A program made the position numbers and the translations under genes. DNA of 64,000 nt from Paracoccus halophilus. GTDB taxonomy: Bacteria > Pseudomonadota > Alphaproteobacteria > Rhodobacterales > Rhodobacteraceae. Under the pieces are notes generated by a model. It did no database searches. It saw nothing but the letters and a program-made list of their open reading frames with translations, and had not been told where the DNA came from. Location: positions 209,016-273,015 of the forward strand of contig NZ_JRKN01000001.1 in the NCBI RefSeq assembly GCF_000763905.1. The letters are read 5' to 3'. Below, one piece after another: positions 57,602-64,000 of this stretch (position 1 is the first letter of the stretch; each line of letters begins with the position of its first letter).

Positions 57602-58479
57602 GCGCGCATCGCGACCAGCCGCCCGAGGTCGATCCCGTCACCGGCTACGACACGACCGGCCATGACTGGAACGGCATCAAGGAACTGAACACCCCGTTTC
57701 CCCGGATCGTCATCTGGGCGCTGGTGATCACCTTTGTCTATTCGGTGATCGCCTGGGTGCTGCTGCCGGCCTTTCCCTGGGGGCGCGATTACACGCGCGG
57801 GCTTCTGGGTCTGGATCAGCGCGAGCTTGCGGTCGAGCAGTTCCGCAAGATGGACGCGGTGCGTCAGGACTGGCTGCCCCGTTTCGCCGATGCCGATTAC
57901 GCGGCGCTGGCCGGGGACGAAGCGCTGATGGCGCAGGCCATGCCGGCCGCCGCCCGCCTGTTTCAGGACAATTGCGCCGCCTGCCATGGTGCCACCGGCG
58001 ATGGCGGCCCCGGCTTTCCGGTGCTGAGCGACGGCTACTGGCTGTGGGGCGGCGACCCGGAAACCATCGCCGAGACGCTGCGCTATGGCATCAATGCCAC
58101 GCATCCCGATACCCGCATCGCGGAAATGCCAAGCTTCAACTGGATGAGCCGCGAGGAACGCGCGGCCATGGCAAGCCATGTCGCGGGGATGCTTGACGGC
58201 CGCAGCGATCCGGATTCGGCCGCCGGCGTCTCGTTCGTGGAAAACTGCGCCGCCTGTCATGGCGAGGCGGGCGAGGGGGGGCTGGATATCGGCGCGCCAT
58301 CGCTGATCGACGAAGCCGTGATCTATGGTCAGGACCGGGCCTCGGTGATGCGGACGCTGTTCGACGGCCGCGCCGGCGTCATGCCGGCATGGGAAGGCCG
58401 TCTGTCCGAGGCCGAGATCGGCCTGCTCGCGCTTTATGTCTCGGGCCTGTCGCGGGCCGATGCGGAGGATGCGCAATGA
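57598..58479 (+). CDS. ccoP: cbb3-type cytochrome c oxidase subunit III (di-haem)
   Basis: A 293-residue subunit with an N-terminal membrane span (about 37-57) and two periplasmic cytochrome c domains. The haem motifs are CAACH at Cys126-His130 and CAACH at Cys217-His221, with likely methionine ligands in AEMPSF and GVMPAW. It accepts electrons from soluble cytochrome c. The ATG overlaps ccoQ and the stop overlaps the next small gene. Confidence 0.96.
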   Translation: MSAHRDQPPEVDPVTGYDTTGHDWNGIKELNTPFPRIVIWALVITFVYSVIAWVLLPAFPWGRDYTRGLLGLDQRELAVEQFRKMDAVRQDWLPRFADADYAALAGDEALMAQAMPAAARLFQDNCAACHGATGDGGPGFPVLSDGYWLWGGDPETIAETLRYGINATHPDTRIAEMPSFNWMSREERAAMASHVAGMLDGRSDPDSAAGVSFVENCAACHGEAGEGGLDIGAPSLIDEAVIYGQDRASVMRTLFDGRAGVMPAWEGRLSEAEIGLLALYVSGLSRADAEDAQ

Positions 58480-58634
58480 CCCCGCGGAGGCAACGCCTGC
58501 TGGCCATTGCCGCTGCCCTGCTGGTGGCCGGCATCTTCATCCTGGCGAACGCGCATTTCTTTACCGTCGCCTTTCGTTCGCAACCGGCCTGCGTGCTGTC
58601 CGACAGCGCCATGGCCGCCCGACCCGCTTGCTGA
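58476..58634 (+). CDS. Small single-span protein after ccoP
   Basis: A 52-residue peptide with one membrane span (about 8-27) and a short periplasmic tail ending FRSQPACVLSDSAMAARPAC with two cysteines. It is ATGA-coupled to ccoP and lies nine bases before the DUF2189 gene. It sits where ccoG/ccoH would be expected but is far too short for either. I do not recognise a named family. The two cysteines could bind copper or form a disulfide, which would fit oxidase assembly, but that is speculation. Confidence 0.7.
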   Translation: MTPRRQRLLAIAAALLVAGIFILANAHFFTVAFRSQPACVLSDSAMAARPAC

Positions 58635-58643
58635 GAGGACGCC

Positions 58644-59453
58644 ATGCTAGAACCCCTTCCCACATTGCGTCCCCCCGCCCGTCCCGCCGCCGCTTTCGCG
58701 CGCGGATTGCCGCCCCGCGCGGCGCTGGACTGGCTGGCCCGGGGCTGGGCGGATCTGCGCGCCGCGCCCGCCTCCAGCCTGGCTTACGGTCTGTTCGTGG
58801 TGCTGCTCTCCTATGCGGTGCTGGCGCTGCTCTACCTGTCGGGGCTGCTTTATCTGGCGCTGCCGGCGATTTCGGGCTTTCTGATCATCGGCCCGTTCTT
58901 TGCCATCGGGCTTTACGAGAAAAGTCGCCGGCGCGAGGCCGGTCAGCCGATCTCGCTGGGCGAGATGCTGCTGCTGCGTCCGGCCTCGGGCGGGCAGCTG
59001 GCCTATGCCGGGCTGCTGCTGGGGCTGCTGGTGCTGTTCTGGCTGCGCGCGGCGGACCTGCTTTATGCGCTGTTCTTCGGCATCACGCCCTTTCCCGGCG
59101 CCGGTGACGCGCTGGCCAATGTGCTGACCACGGCGCGCGGCTGGGGGCTGATCCTGACCGGCGGCGCGGTGGGGGCGCTGTTCGCCGCCTTCGCCTTTGC
59201 GCTCAGCCTGTTCTCGATCCCGATGCTGCTGGTCGAGCCGCGCGATTCGCTGACCGCGCTTGGCCTCAGCTTTTCCATGACGGTGCAGAACCTGCCTGTG
59301 GCGCTGGCCTGGGGCGGCATCGTGGCGGGCGGCATCGCGCTGTCCGTGGCGACCGGGCTTCTGGGGCTGATCGTGATCTTTCCGGTGCTGGGCCATGGCA
59401 CATGGCACGCCTTTCGCGCCATTCGCGGCGCGCCCGAGGGCGGCCCGGCATGA
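58644..59453 (+). CDS. DUF2189 integral membrane protein
   Basis: A 269-residue protein with about six membrane spans, starting LPTLRPPARPAAAFARGLPP and containing WLARGWADLRAAPASSLAYG and GPFFAIGLYEKSRRREAG. These features are those of DUF2189, a family often found next to cbb3 oxidase genes in alphaproteobacteria. Its role is unknown. It begins nine bases after the 52-residue gene and is ATGA-coupled to ccoS. Confidence 0.85.
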   Translation: MLEPLPTLRPPARPAAAFARGLPPRAALDWLARGWADLRAAPASSLAYGLFVVLLSYAVLALLYLSGLLYLALPAISGFLIIGPFFAIGLYEKSRRREAGQPISLGEMLLLRPASGGQLAYAGLLLGLLVLFWLRAADLLYALFFGITPFPGAGDALANVLTTARGWGLILTGGAVGALFAAFAFALSLFSIPMLLVEPRDSLTALGLSFSMTVQNLPVALAWGGIVAGGIALSVATGLLGLIVIFPVLGHGTWHAFRAIRGAPEGGPA

Positions 59454-59665
59454 GCGCGCTGATCCTGATCCCGGTCTCGCTCGTCATGGGCCTTGTCGGG
59501 CTTGGCGCGTTTTTCTGGGCCCTGCGACATGGGCAATTCGACGACCCCGCCGGCAATTCCTGCCGCATCCTCATTCCGAAGCCGAACCCAGCCACGCAAG
59601 AGGAGAAACAAGATGACCGAATGGTTGCCAACGCTGATCACGAAAACCCCGGGCGAAGGCTCTGA
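59450..59665 (+). CDS. ccoS: cbb3-type oxidase assembly protein CcoS
   Basis: A 71-residue protein with one membrane span (about 3-22: ALILIPVSLVMGLVGLGAFF) followed by WALRHGQFDDPAGNSCRIL, the conserved CcoS block. CcoS is needed for putting haem and copper into CcoN. It normally follows ccoGHI, which are absent here. The C-terminal 18 residues overlap the start of the next gene in another frame, so the true conserved part ends near residue 50. Confidence 0.9.
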   Translation: MSALILIPVSLVMGLVGLGAFFWALRHGQFDDPAGNSCRILIPKPNPATQEEKQDDRMVANADHENPGRRL

Positions 59666-59846
59666 CCTGGCCGTCAAGCTGTCGCGTGTCGCCGTCAAGC
59701 TGACCCAGCCCGACGCCGAAACCCGCGACAGGCTGCGCCCGGTCTATGCCGAGAATGCCGATTCGCTGATTGCCGCCAGCCAGGTGGTGGCGACGCATTT
59801 CGCCACCGTCGCGGCGGCCAATGATTACTGGCGGGCGGCAAGGTGA
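59613..59846 (+). CDS. Hypothetical 77-residue protein
   Basis: A small soluble protein, starting MTEWLPTLITKTPGEGSDLA, then LSRVAVKLTQPDAETRDRLR and a helical C-terminus ending AANDYWRAAR. I do not recognise it. A strong GAGGAG seven bases before the ATG supports translation despite the 53-base overlap with the end of ccoS. Its stop overlaps the next gene's GTG start. It belongs to the cbb3 operon by position. Confidence 0.68.
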   Translation: MTEWLPTLITKTPGEGSDLAVKLSRVAVKLTQPDAETRDRLRPVYAENADSLIAASQVVATHFATVAAANDYWRAAR

Positions 59847-60103
59847 CCTTGCATCGTCAGGGTGACGGTTTCGTGGTCGATGCCGAATTGCTGGCCGGGA
59901 TATTCGACCTTGATGCCGCCGATGTGCAGCGGCTGATGCGCGAGGGGGCGATCACCTCGCATTGCGAAACCGGCATCGACGAGGATGAGGGCCGCTGGCG
60001 GCTGGTCTTCCAGCACGGCAATCTCGCCTGCCGCCTGACCGTCGATGTCGACGGCCAGATCCTGTCCCGCGCCACCTATCCGGTCGCCGGCCCGCAGCCC
60101 TGA
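59843..60103 (+). CDS. DUF6522-like small protein
   Basis: An 86-residue soluble protein starting at GTG 59843 in a GTGA overlap with the previous gene. The sequence GFVVDAELLAGIFDLDAADVQ, MREGAITSHCETGIDEDEGR and WRLVFQHGNLACRLTVDVDG resembles the DUF6522 group, which I recall from proteobacterial respiratory gene neighbourhoods. The two cysteines and the acidic GIDEDEGRW block are its most distinctive parts. Last gene of the rightward cbb3 operon; convergent with the sugar ABC genes 20 bases away. Function unknown. Confidence 0.75.
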   Translation: MTLHRQGDGFVVDAELLAGIFDLDAADVQRLMREGAITSHCETGIDEDEGRWRLVFQHGNLACRLTVDVDGQILSRATYPVAGPQP

Positions 60104-60123
60104 GCGGTCGTCGCGCGGCCTGT

Positions 60124-60900
60124 TCAGACGGTGCCGCCCAGCGAGCCTTCCAGCTCGGCCAGTTCCTGCCCGCCGGCCATCAGGTCCTGCAATGCGCCGG
60201 CGTCGATTTCGCCCCTGACGGCGGTCCCCAGCGTCTGGCCGCGGTTCAGCACGGTGAAGCGGTCGCCCACCGCCATGGCGTGGCGCACATTGTGGCTGAT
60301 GAAGACCACGCCGACGCCCTGATTGCGCACCCGGTCGATGGTCGCGAGCACGTTCGAGGTCTGGCGCACGCCAAGGGCCGAGGTCGGCTCGTCGAGGATC
60401 AGCACCTTGGCGCCGAAATAGACCGCCCGCGCGATGGCGACCGTCTGACGTTCGCCGCCCGACAAGGTCCCCACGGCCTGATCGGGCGCGCGCAGATTGA
60501 TGCCCATCCTGCGCATTTCCTCCATGGTCACCGAATTGGCGGTGTCCAGGTCGAAGCGTTTGATGAAACCGCCCTTTCTGGGTTCGCGGCCCATGAAGAA
60601 ATTGCGCGTCACGCTCATCAGCGGGATCATCGCCAGATCCTGAAAGACGGTGGCGATGCCGGCCTCCATCGCTTCGCGCGGGCTGTCGAAGCTGAGCGGC
60701 CGGCCCTCGAAGAAGATCTCGCCCGAGGTCGGCTTGTGGACACCTGACATGGTCTTGATGAAGGTGGATTTGCCGGCGCCGTTATCGCCCAGCAGGCAGT
60801 GGCATTCGCCGGCGCGCACATCGAAGGTCACGCCGTTCAGGGCGATGACATTGCCGAAATGCTTCTTGATGTTTTCCATGTGGATGATGGGGTCGGACAT
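60124..60900 (-). CDS. Sugar ABC transporter ATPase (CUT2 type, single module)
   Basis: A 258-residue ATPase with Walker [16 protein letters not shown], signature [16 protein letters not shown], Walker [13 protein letters not shown] and switch histidine in [12 protein letters not shown]. Unlike the 524-residue GguA elsewhere in this window it has one ABC module, as in the FrcA/short CUT2 group, so it would work as a homodimer. It starts one base after the permease stop and ends the operon. Confidence 0.93.
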   Translation of the reverse strand: MSDPIIHMENIKKHFGNVIALNGVTFDVRAGECHCLLGDNGAGKSTFIKTMSGVHKPTSGEIFFEGRPLSFDSPREAMEAGIATVFQDLAMIPLMSVTRNFFMGREPRKGGFIKRFDLDTANSVTMEEMRRMGINLRAPDQAVGTLSGGERQTVAIARAVYFGAKVLILDEPTSALGVRQTSNVLATIDRVRNQGVGVVFISHNVRHAMAVGDRFTVLNRGQTLGTAVRGEIDAGALQDLMAGGQELAELEGSLGGTV

Positions 60901-60901
60901 C

Positions 60902-62008
60902 TCAACGCTCTCCCGTCACGCGCTTGCGGATGACATTGTTGAAGACCACGGCCAGAAGCAGCATGCCGCCCAGAAAGACCTGGAACCAGTCCTGATCGAA
61001 ATCGGTATAGGTCAGGCCGATGGTCACCATGCCGAAGATGATCGCGCCGAAGAAGGCGCCGATGGCCGAGCCATAGCCGCCGGTCAGCAGGCAGCCGCCG
61101 ATGACCGCGGTGATGATCGCCTCGAACTCCTTCATGAAGCCGCGCCGGGCATCGGTCGAGCCCGCGTCGATGACGGTGATGATCGCGACCAGCGCGGCGG
61201 CGCAGGCGGTCAGCATGAAGAGCGAGACCTTGACCCGTCTGACCGGCACGCCGGAATTGGCCGCCGCATTGTCGTCGCCGCCGGTGGCGAAGATCCAGTT
61301 GCCGGCGGGGGTGCGCAGCAGCACGAAGGTACAGACCAGCGCCATGGCGATGAACCACAGGATCTCGACCGGGATGCCGGGCACCTTGGGCGCGCCCGAG
61401 CTGAAGCTGTCGATGATGCCGCGCCCGGCCAGCCAGCGGAACAGCCCGCCAAAGGCATCGCCGGAAAAGATCGGCGTCAGGAAATCGCCCGCGACCGCGT
61501 CGCGCACGCCGCGCAGCTGGGTCGAGCCGCCGGTGAACAGCTTGAGACCCACCAGAGAGGCACCGCGCAGGATGAACAGGAAGGCCAGCGTCACGATGAA
61601 GCTGGGCAGGCCGGTGCGGATCACGACATAGCCGTTCAGCGCCCCCATGCCCGCCGCCGCCAGCAGGGTCAGCGGGATGGCGACGATCAGCGGCAGGCCC
61701 ATATTCACCACCAGCACGCCGAAGATCAGCCCGGTAAAGGCGACCATCGAGCCAATGGACAGGTCGAATTCGCCGCCGATCATCAGCATCGCGGCGGCAA
61801 TGCCCAGAATGCCCAGCTGCGCGGCCGGGGTCATGAAGTTCATGATGCCCGACAGGGTGAACATGGCGCTGTCGGCGGTGATCAGAAAGAAGATCGTGAC
61901 CAGAATGACGCCGCCGATCGCGCCAAGTTCGGGGCGTTTCATCAGCCGGGTGGCGAGGGATTCGGATTTGATCCGCTCATCCGCCGGGATACCGGGGTCC
62001 GTCGTCAT
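60902..62008 (-). CDS. Sugar ABC transporter permease (CUT2 type)
   Basis: A 368-residue membrane protein with about nine or ten spans. [20 protein letters not shown] is the CUT2 signature block, and the late [26 protein letters not shown] is also typical. A 60-residue insertion with [21 protein letters not shown] marks the subfamily that works with short ATPases. ATG at 62008 follows GGAGGAG. The substrate is probably a pentose, hexose or polyol. Confidence 0.92.
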   Translation of the reverse strand: MTTDPGIPADERIKSESLATRLMKRPELGAIGGVILVTIFFLITADSAMFTLSGIMNFMTPAAQLGILGIAAAMLMIGGEFDLSIGSMVAFTGLIFGVLVVNMGLPLIVAIPLTLLAAAGMGALNGYVVIRTGLPSFIVTLAFLFILRGASLVGLKLFTGGSTQLRGVRDAVAGDFLTPIFSGDAFGGLFRWLAGRGIIDSFSSGAPKVPGIPVEILWFIAMALVCTFVLLRTPAGNWIFATGGDDNAAANSGVPVRRVKVSLFMLTACAAALVAIITVIDAGSTDARRGFMKEFEAIITAVIGGCLLTGGYGSAIGAFFGAIIFGMVTIGLTYTDFDQDWFQVFLGGMLLLAVVFNNVIRKRVTGER

Positions 62009-62040
62009 GGCTCCTCCACCCGGCTGCGCCGGTGTCATGG

Positions 62041-62071
62041 GGCGGCCGCCCGGTCTTTGCGGGCGCCCGCC
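62041..62071 (-). other. Intercistronic hairpin after the sugar binding-protein gene
   Basis: A 12-bp stem with one C-C mismatch, GGCGGCCGCCCG (62041-62052) with CGGGCGCCCGCC (62060-62071), loop of seven bases. It begins seven bases past the binding-protein stop on the minus strand and has no T-tract. It matches the position of the hairpins after the two other binding-protein genes here. Confidence 0.7.
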
Positions 62072-62077
62072 GAGGGT

Positions 62078-63001
62078 TCAGCGAATGCCCTGCGCGGACA
62101 GCTCGACCACCTGCGCGGCCTTGTCCCCGGTGATCAGGTTCGGCCCCGAGGGCACGTCGCCGCCCGGCATCAGCCCGTATTGCGCATGCAGCGCCAGAAA
62201 GACGACCGGCAGATAGCCCTGCAGGAACTGCTGCTGGTCGATGGCGAATGCCGCCTTGCCTTCGGCCACGGCCTCCAGAAAGCCCGCCGACATGTCAAAG
62301 GTCGCGATCCTGACATCGTCGCGCCCCAATGCCTGCACGGCGGCGACCGAAGGCTCGCCCACCAGCGTGGCATTCAGCGACAGCACCGCATTCACATCGG
62401 GATCGGATTCCAGCGCGGCGCGGACCTTGGATTGCACCTCGGTCGGGTCGTTCTGCGTCGGGATCACCGCGACCGGGTTGCCGAAGCCCTCGGCAAAGCC
62501 GGCGCAACGCTGATCCAGCGCGACATTGCCGACCTCCTGATTGACGCATATCGCCTTGGTCGCGCCCATCTCGGCCAGCTTCGCGCCGGCCGCCTTGCCG
62601 GCATCGTATTCGGACTGCCCGACATGCAGCTGCGCGCCCAGATCGCGCGCCACATCGCCCCCGGAATTCATCGAGATCACCGGGATGCCCGCCTCGACCG
62701 CGCGCCGGATCGAGGGGCCGAGCGCATCGGCGTCGGGGATCGAAACCACCAGCCCGTCCGGCTCCTGGTTGACGGCAGCGTCGATGAGCTGGCTCATCTG
62801 GACCATGTCGAAGGTCTCGGGCGAGCGGAAATCGACATTGGCGCCGGTATCCTCGCCGGCCTTGGCGGCGCCGTTCTTGACCACCGACCAGAACGGGTCA
62901 TTGGCCTGACCATGGGCGACGACAATGATCTCTTGCGCCATGGCAGACCCGGCCATCATCAGGGCCGTGGCGGTCGCGGCGGCTTTCAGGAAATGCTTCA
63001 C
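62078..63001 (-). CDS. Sugar ABC transporter periplasmic binding protein (CUT2 type)
   Basis: A 307-residue exported protein with signal peptide (MKHFLKAAATATALMMAGSAMAQ) and the type I periplasmic fold. EIIVVAHGQANDPFWSVVKN, PDGLVVSIPDADALGPSIRR and GIPVISMNSGGD resemble the YtfQ/RbsB-like group of monosaccharide binders. First gene of the leftward importer operon. No regulator or catabolic gene is attached, so the sugar cannot be named. It diverges from the YncE-like gene. Confidence 0.9.
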   Translation of the reverse strand: MKHFLKAAATATALMMAGSAMAQEIIVVAHGQANDPFWSVVKNGAAKAGEDTGANVDFRSPETFDMVQMSQLIDAAVNQEPDGLVVSIPDADALGPSIRRAVEAGIPVISMNSGGDVARDLGAQLHVGQSEYDAGKAAGAKLAEMGATKAICVNQEVGNVALDQRCAGFAEGFGNPVAVIPTQNDPTEVQSKVRAALESDPDVNAVLSLNATLVGEPSVAAVQALGRDDVRIATFDMSAGFLEAVAEGKAAFAIDQQQFLQGYLPVVFLALHAQYGLMPGGDVPSGPNLITGDKAAQVVELSAQGIR

Positions 63002-63422
63002 GATATCTTCCTCCCGGTTTTTTTGGTTTGCAGGATGGTGCGCGGCGCGATCCGGAACGTCATGTTCCCTCCCCGGATCGGCGCGGATTCATATGTTAGC
63101 GCCAAATCGCCGGTTTTGCACATGTGTTGCGCCATGGCCCGCACCCGGCAGGCGTCGCCATCGGGGCAGGGGTCATGGCGCGGTCCGAAATCGCCGCGAT
63201 CCGGCCCTTTGCCCGGGGTTTCGCGCCAGAATGGGGAACGCCGCGTCATTCCGGGCTTGCGCCCGGTCGCGCGTGGTGCTTTTAACTGCCTCCAGCCAGC
63301 CAGTTCCCAGCCCGCTTCCCGAACAGACCTGCCATGCCCGCGGCGCGCCGATCCGTCTCTACTCTCGGAGGTCGCGGGTATGGACGCCCATACCCGCAGC
63401 GGTTCAGAACAAGGAACGACGC
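63002..63422. other. 421-base divergent spacer with a perfect hairpin
   Basis: No supported gene. A perfect 10-bp inverted repeat, GCGGGTATGG (63374-63383) with CCATACCCGC (63388-63397) and a 4-base loop, ends 25 bases before the YncE-like start codon. It has no T-tract, so it may be an operator dyad or a 5'-leader hairpin. Promoters for both flanking genes must lie here, but I could not place hexamers. Confidence 0.5.
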
Positions 63423-64000
63423 ATGACGATTATCTCCTTCCCGCGGATCAGGCTGACGCTTTGCGCTTCGGCCATTGCCATGGCCTGCGCCGGTACGGCC
63501 CTGGCCGACACCGTGTTTACCAAGCCGCTGGTGGATTTCGCCGGCGATGTCTCGGCTTCGGGACCCGACCGCATGCCCATCTACAAGGGCGGCAAGGCGA
63601 TAATCTCGGGCGAAGAGATGATCCCCGGCCAGACCGTGACCCTGATGCGCGGCAACGAGGTATTGAACGCCGAGCCGATCACCGTCGATGACAAGGGCGC
63701 CTTCAGCTTCACGCTGGATATCGACGCCGAGGCCGAAACCGGCCTGCAGCCGGTCGTCGTCATCGCCGAGAACCCGGCGGCGGCGCAGGTCGTCGAGATG
63801 AAGATTTCGCCCGAGATCCCGGTTTCCGGCGCCGACAAGTTCGACGTGGTCAGCGAGCCGGTGACGCGCGGCCTGTATCAGGTCATCCGGACCGAGGACG
63901 GCGCCGCCGTCTTTGTCACCAGCGCCGTCGGCCGCCCGCCGGTCAAGGAATCGAAGCTGGTCAGGATCAACCCCGAAACCCTGAAGATCGAGGCCGAGGC
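63423..64000 (+). CDS. YncE-like exported beta-propeller protein, 5' part
   Basis: The first 192 residues of a gene that runs off the window. A signal peptide (MTIISFPRIRLTLCASAIAM to GTALA) is followed by a beta-rich region of about 100 residues (GGKAIISGEEMIPGQTVTLM, VDDKGAFSFTLDIDAEAETG) that looks like an Ig-type domain. Then come SEPVTRGLYQVIRTEDGAAV and ESKLVRINPETLKIEAEA, which resemble the first blade of a YncE/YVTN propeller. AAGGAACGACGC lies before the ATG. Such periplasmic propellers are often iron-regulated or work with metal uptake, but the function here is unknown. Confidence 0.65.
   Translation, partial: MTIISFPRIRLTLCASAIAMACAGTALADTVFTKPLVDFAGDVSASGPDRMPIYKGGKAIISGEEMIPGQTVTLMRGNEVLNAEPITVDDKGAFSFTLDIDAEAETGLQPVVVIAENPAAAQVVEMKISPEIPVSGADKFDVVSEPVTRGLYQVIRTEDGAAVFVTSAVGRPPVKESKLVRINPETLKIEAE

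Noticed and set aside
60650..63691. Very long rightward open frame (about 1000 codons)
   Set aside because: It is antisense to the sugar ABC importer genes, which have clear motifs and ribosome sites. Its own translation is histidine-, glutamine- and glycine-rich without any domain, a usual shadow in GC-rich DNA.

Overview
The window is one continuous, GC-rich (roughly two thirds G+C) chromosomal stretch. It looks like a Paracoccus-type member of the Rhodobacteraceae (Alphaproteobacteria). The evidence is the mraZ-rsmH-ftsL-ftsI-murEF-mraY-murD order with a long structured leader, a ccoNOQP cluster with DUF2189 and CcoS neighbours, ChvE/GguAB sugar uptake, a HutF-type histidine pathway and many ATGA-coupled genes. 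I saw no rRNA, tRNA, CRISPR array, transposase, integrase or plasmid/phage gene. Names rest on motif reading and family knowledge; no database search was run.

Layout. 1-340: 3' end of an Mrp/ApbC-type P-loop protein. 341-1058: long leader with a strong terminator hairpin, matching the position of the Rhodobacter UpsM leader RNA. 1059-10260: division and cell-wall cluster ending at murD. 10367-11512: FadL-type porin (-). 11811-13259: guaB. 13312-26002: histidine utilisation. hutC-hutF (-) diverge from hutI-hutH-hutG, a CaiB/BaiF CoA-transferase, an acyl-CoA dehydrogenase, hutU and a polar amino-acid ABC importer; a tandem 14-bp repeat (probable HutC operators) lies in the divergent promoter. 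26302-29264: small outer-membrane barrel, 1-Cys peroxiredoxin, aldehyde dehydrogenase. 29418-30830: RTX repeat protein. 30918-38148 (-): chvE-gguA-gguB-dgoK-dgoA-SMP30-galM, a galactose uptake and De Ley-Doudoroff-type operon. 38456-45495: small acetyltransferase, a conserved 106-residue protein, a TetR regulator, two tandem I78-type lipoproteins, a CDP-alcohol transferase/CdsA/PlsC lipid operon, a DUF1127-like peptide and a DUF475 membrane protein. 45588-51773: SGNH-like hydrolase, Gfo/Idh-epimerase fusion, GT2 glycosyltransferase, HPP-CBS protein, GntR regulator. 52012-60103: TonB receptor diverging from an NsrR-like regulator that leads a cbb3 oxidase operon with three little-known small genes. 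60124-63001 (-): CUT2-type sugar ABC importer. 63423-end: start of a YncE-like exported protein.

How the genes work together. The hut block encodes import of a histidine-like substrate and conversion of histidine to urocanate, imidazolonepropionate, formiminoglutamate, formylglutamate and glutamate. The two CoA-dependent enzymes inside it are not part of the classical pathway. My leading hypothesis is a shunt that feeds dihydrourocanate (imidazole propionate) into urocanate through a CoA-transfer and dehydrogenation cycle. The galactose block imports the sugar and carries mutarotase, lactonase, 2-keto-3-deoxygalactonate kinase and aldolase, but lacks the dehydrogenase and dehydratase. All three ABC importers carry a GC-rich hairpin right after the binding-protein stop codon, a likely device for making binding protein in excess of membrane components. 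The cbb3 cluster lacks ccoG, ccoH and ccoI and sits behind an Fe-S-type Rrf2 regulator instead of a visible FNR box.
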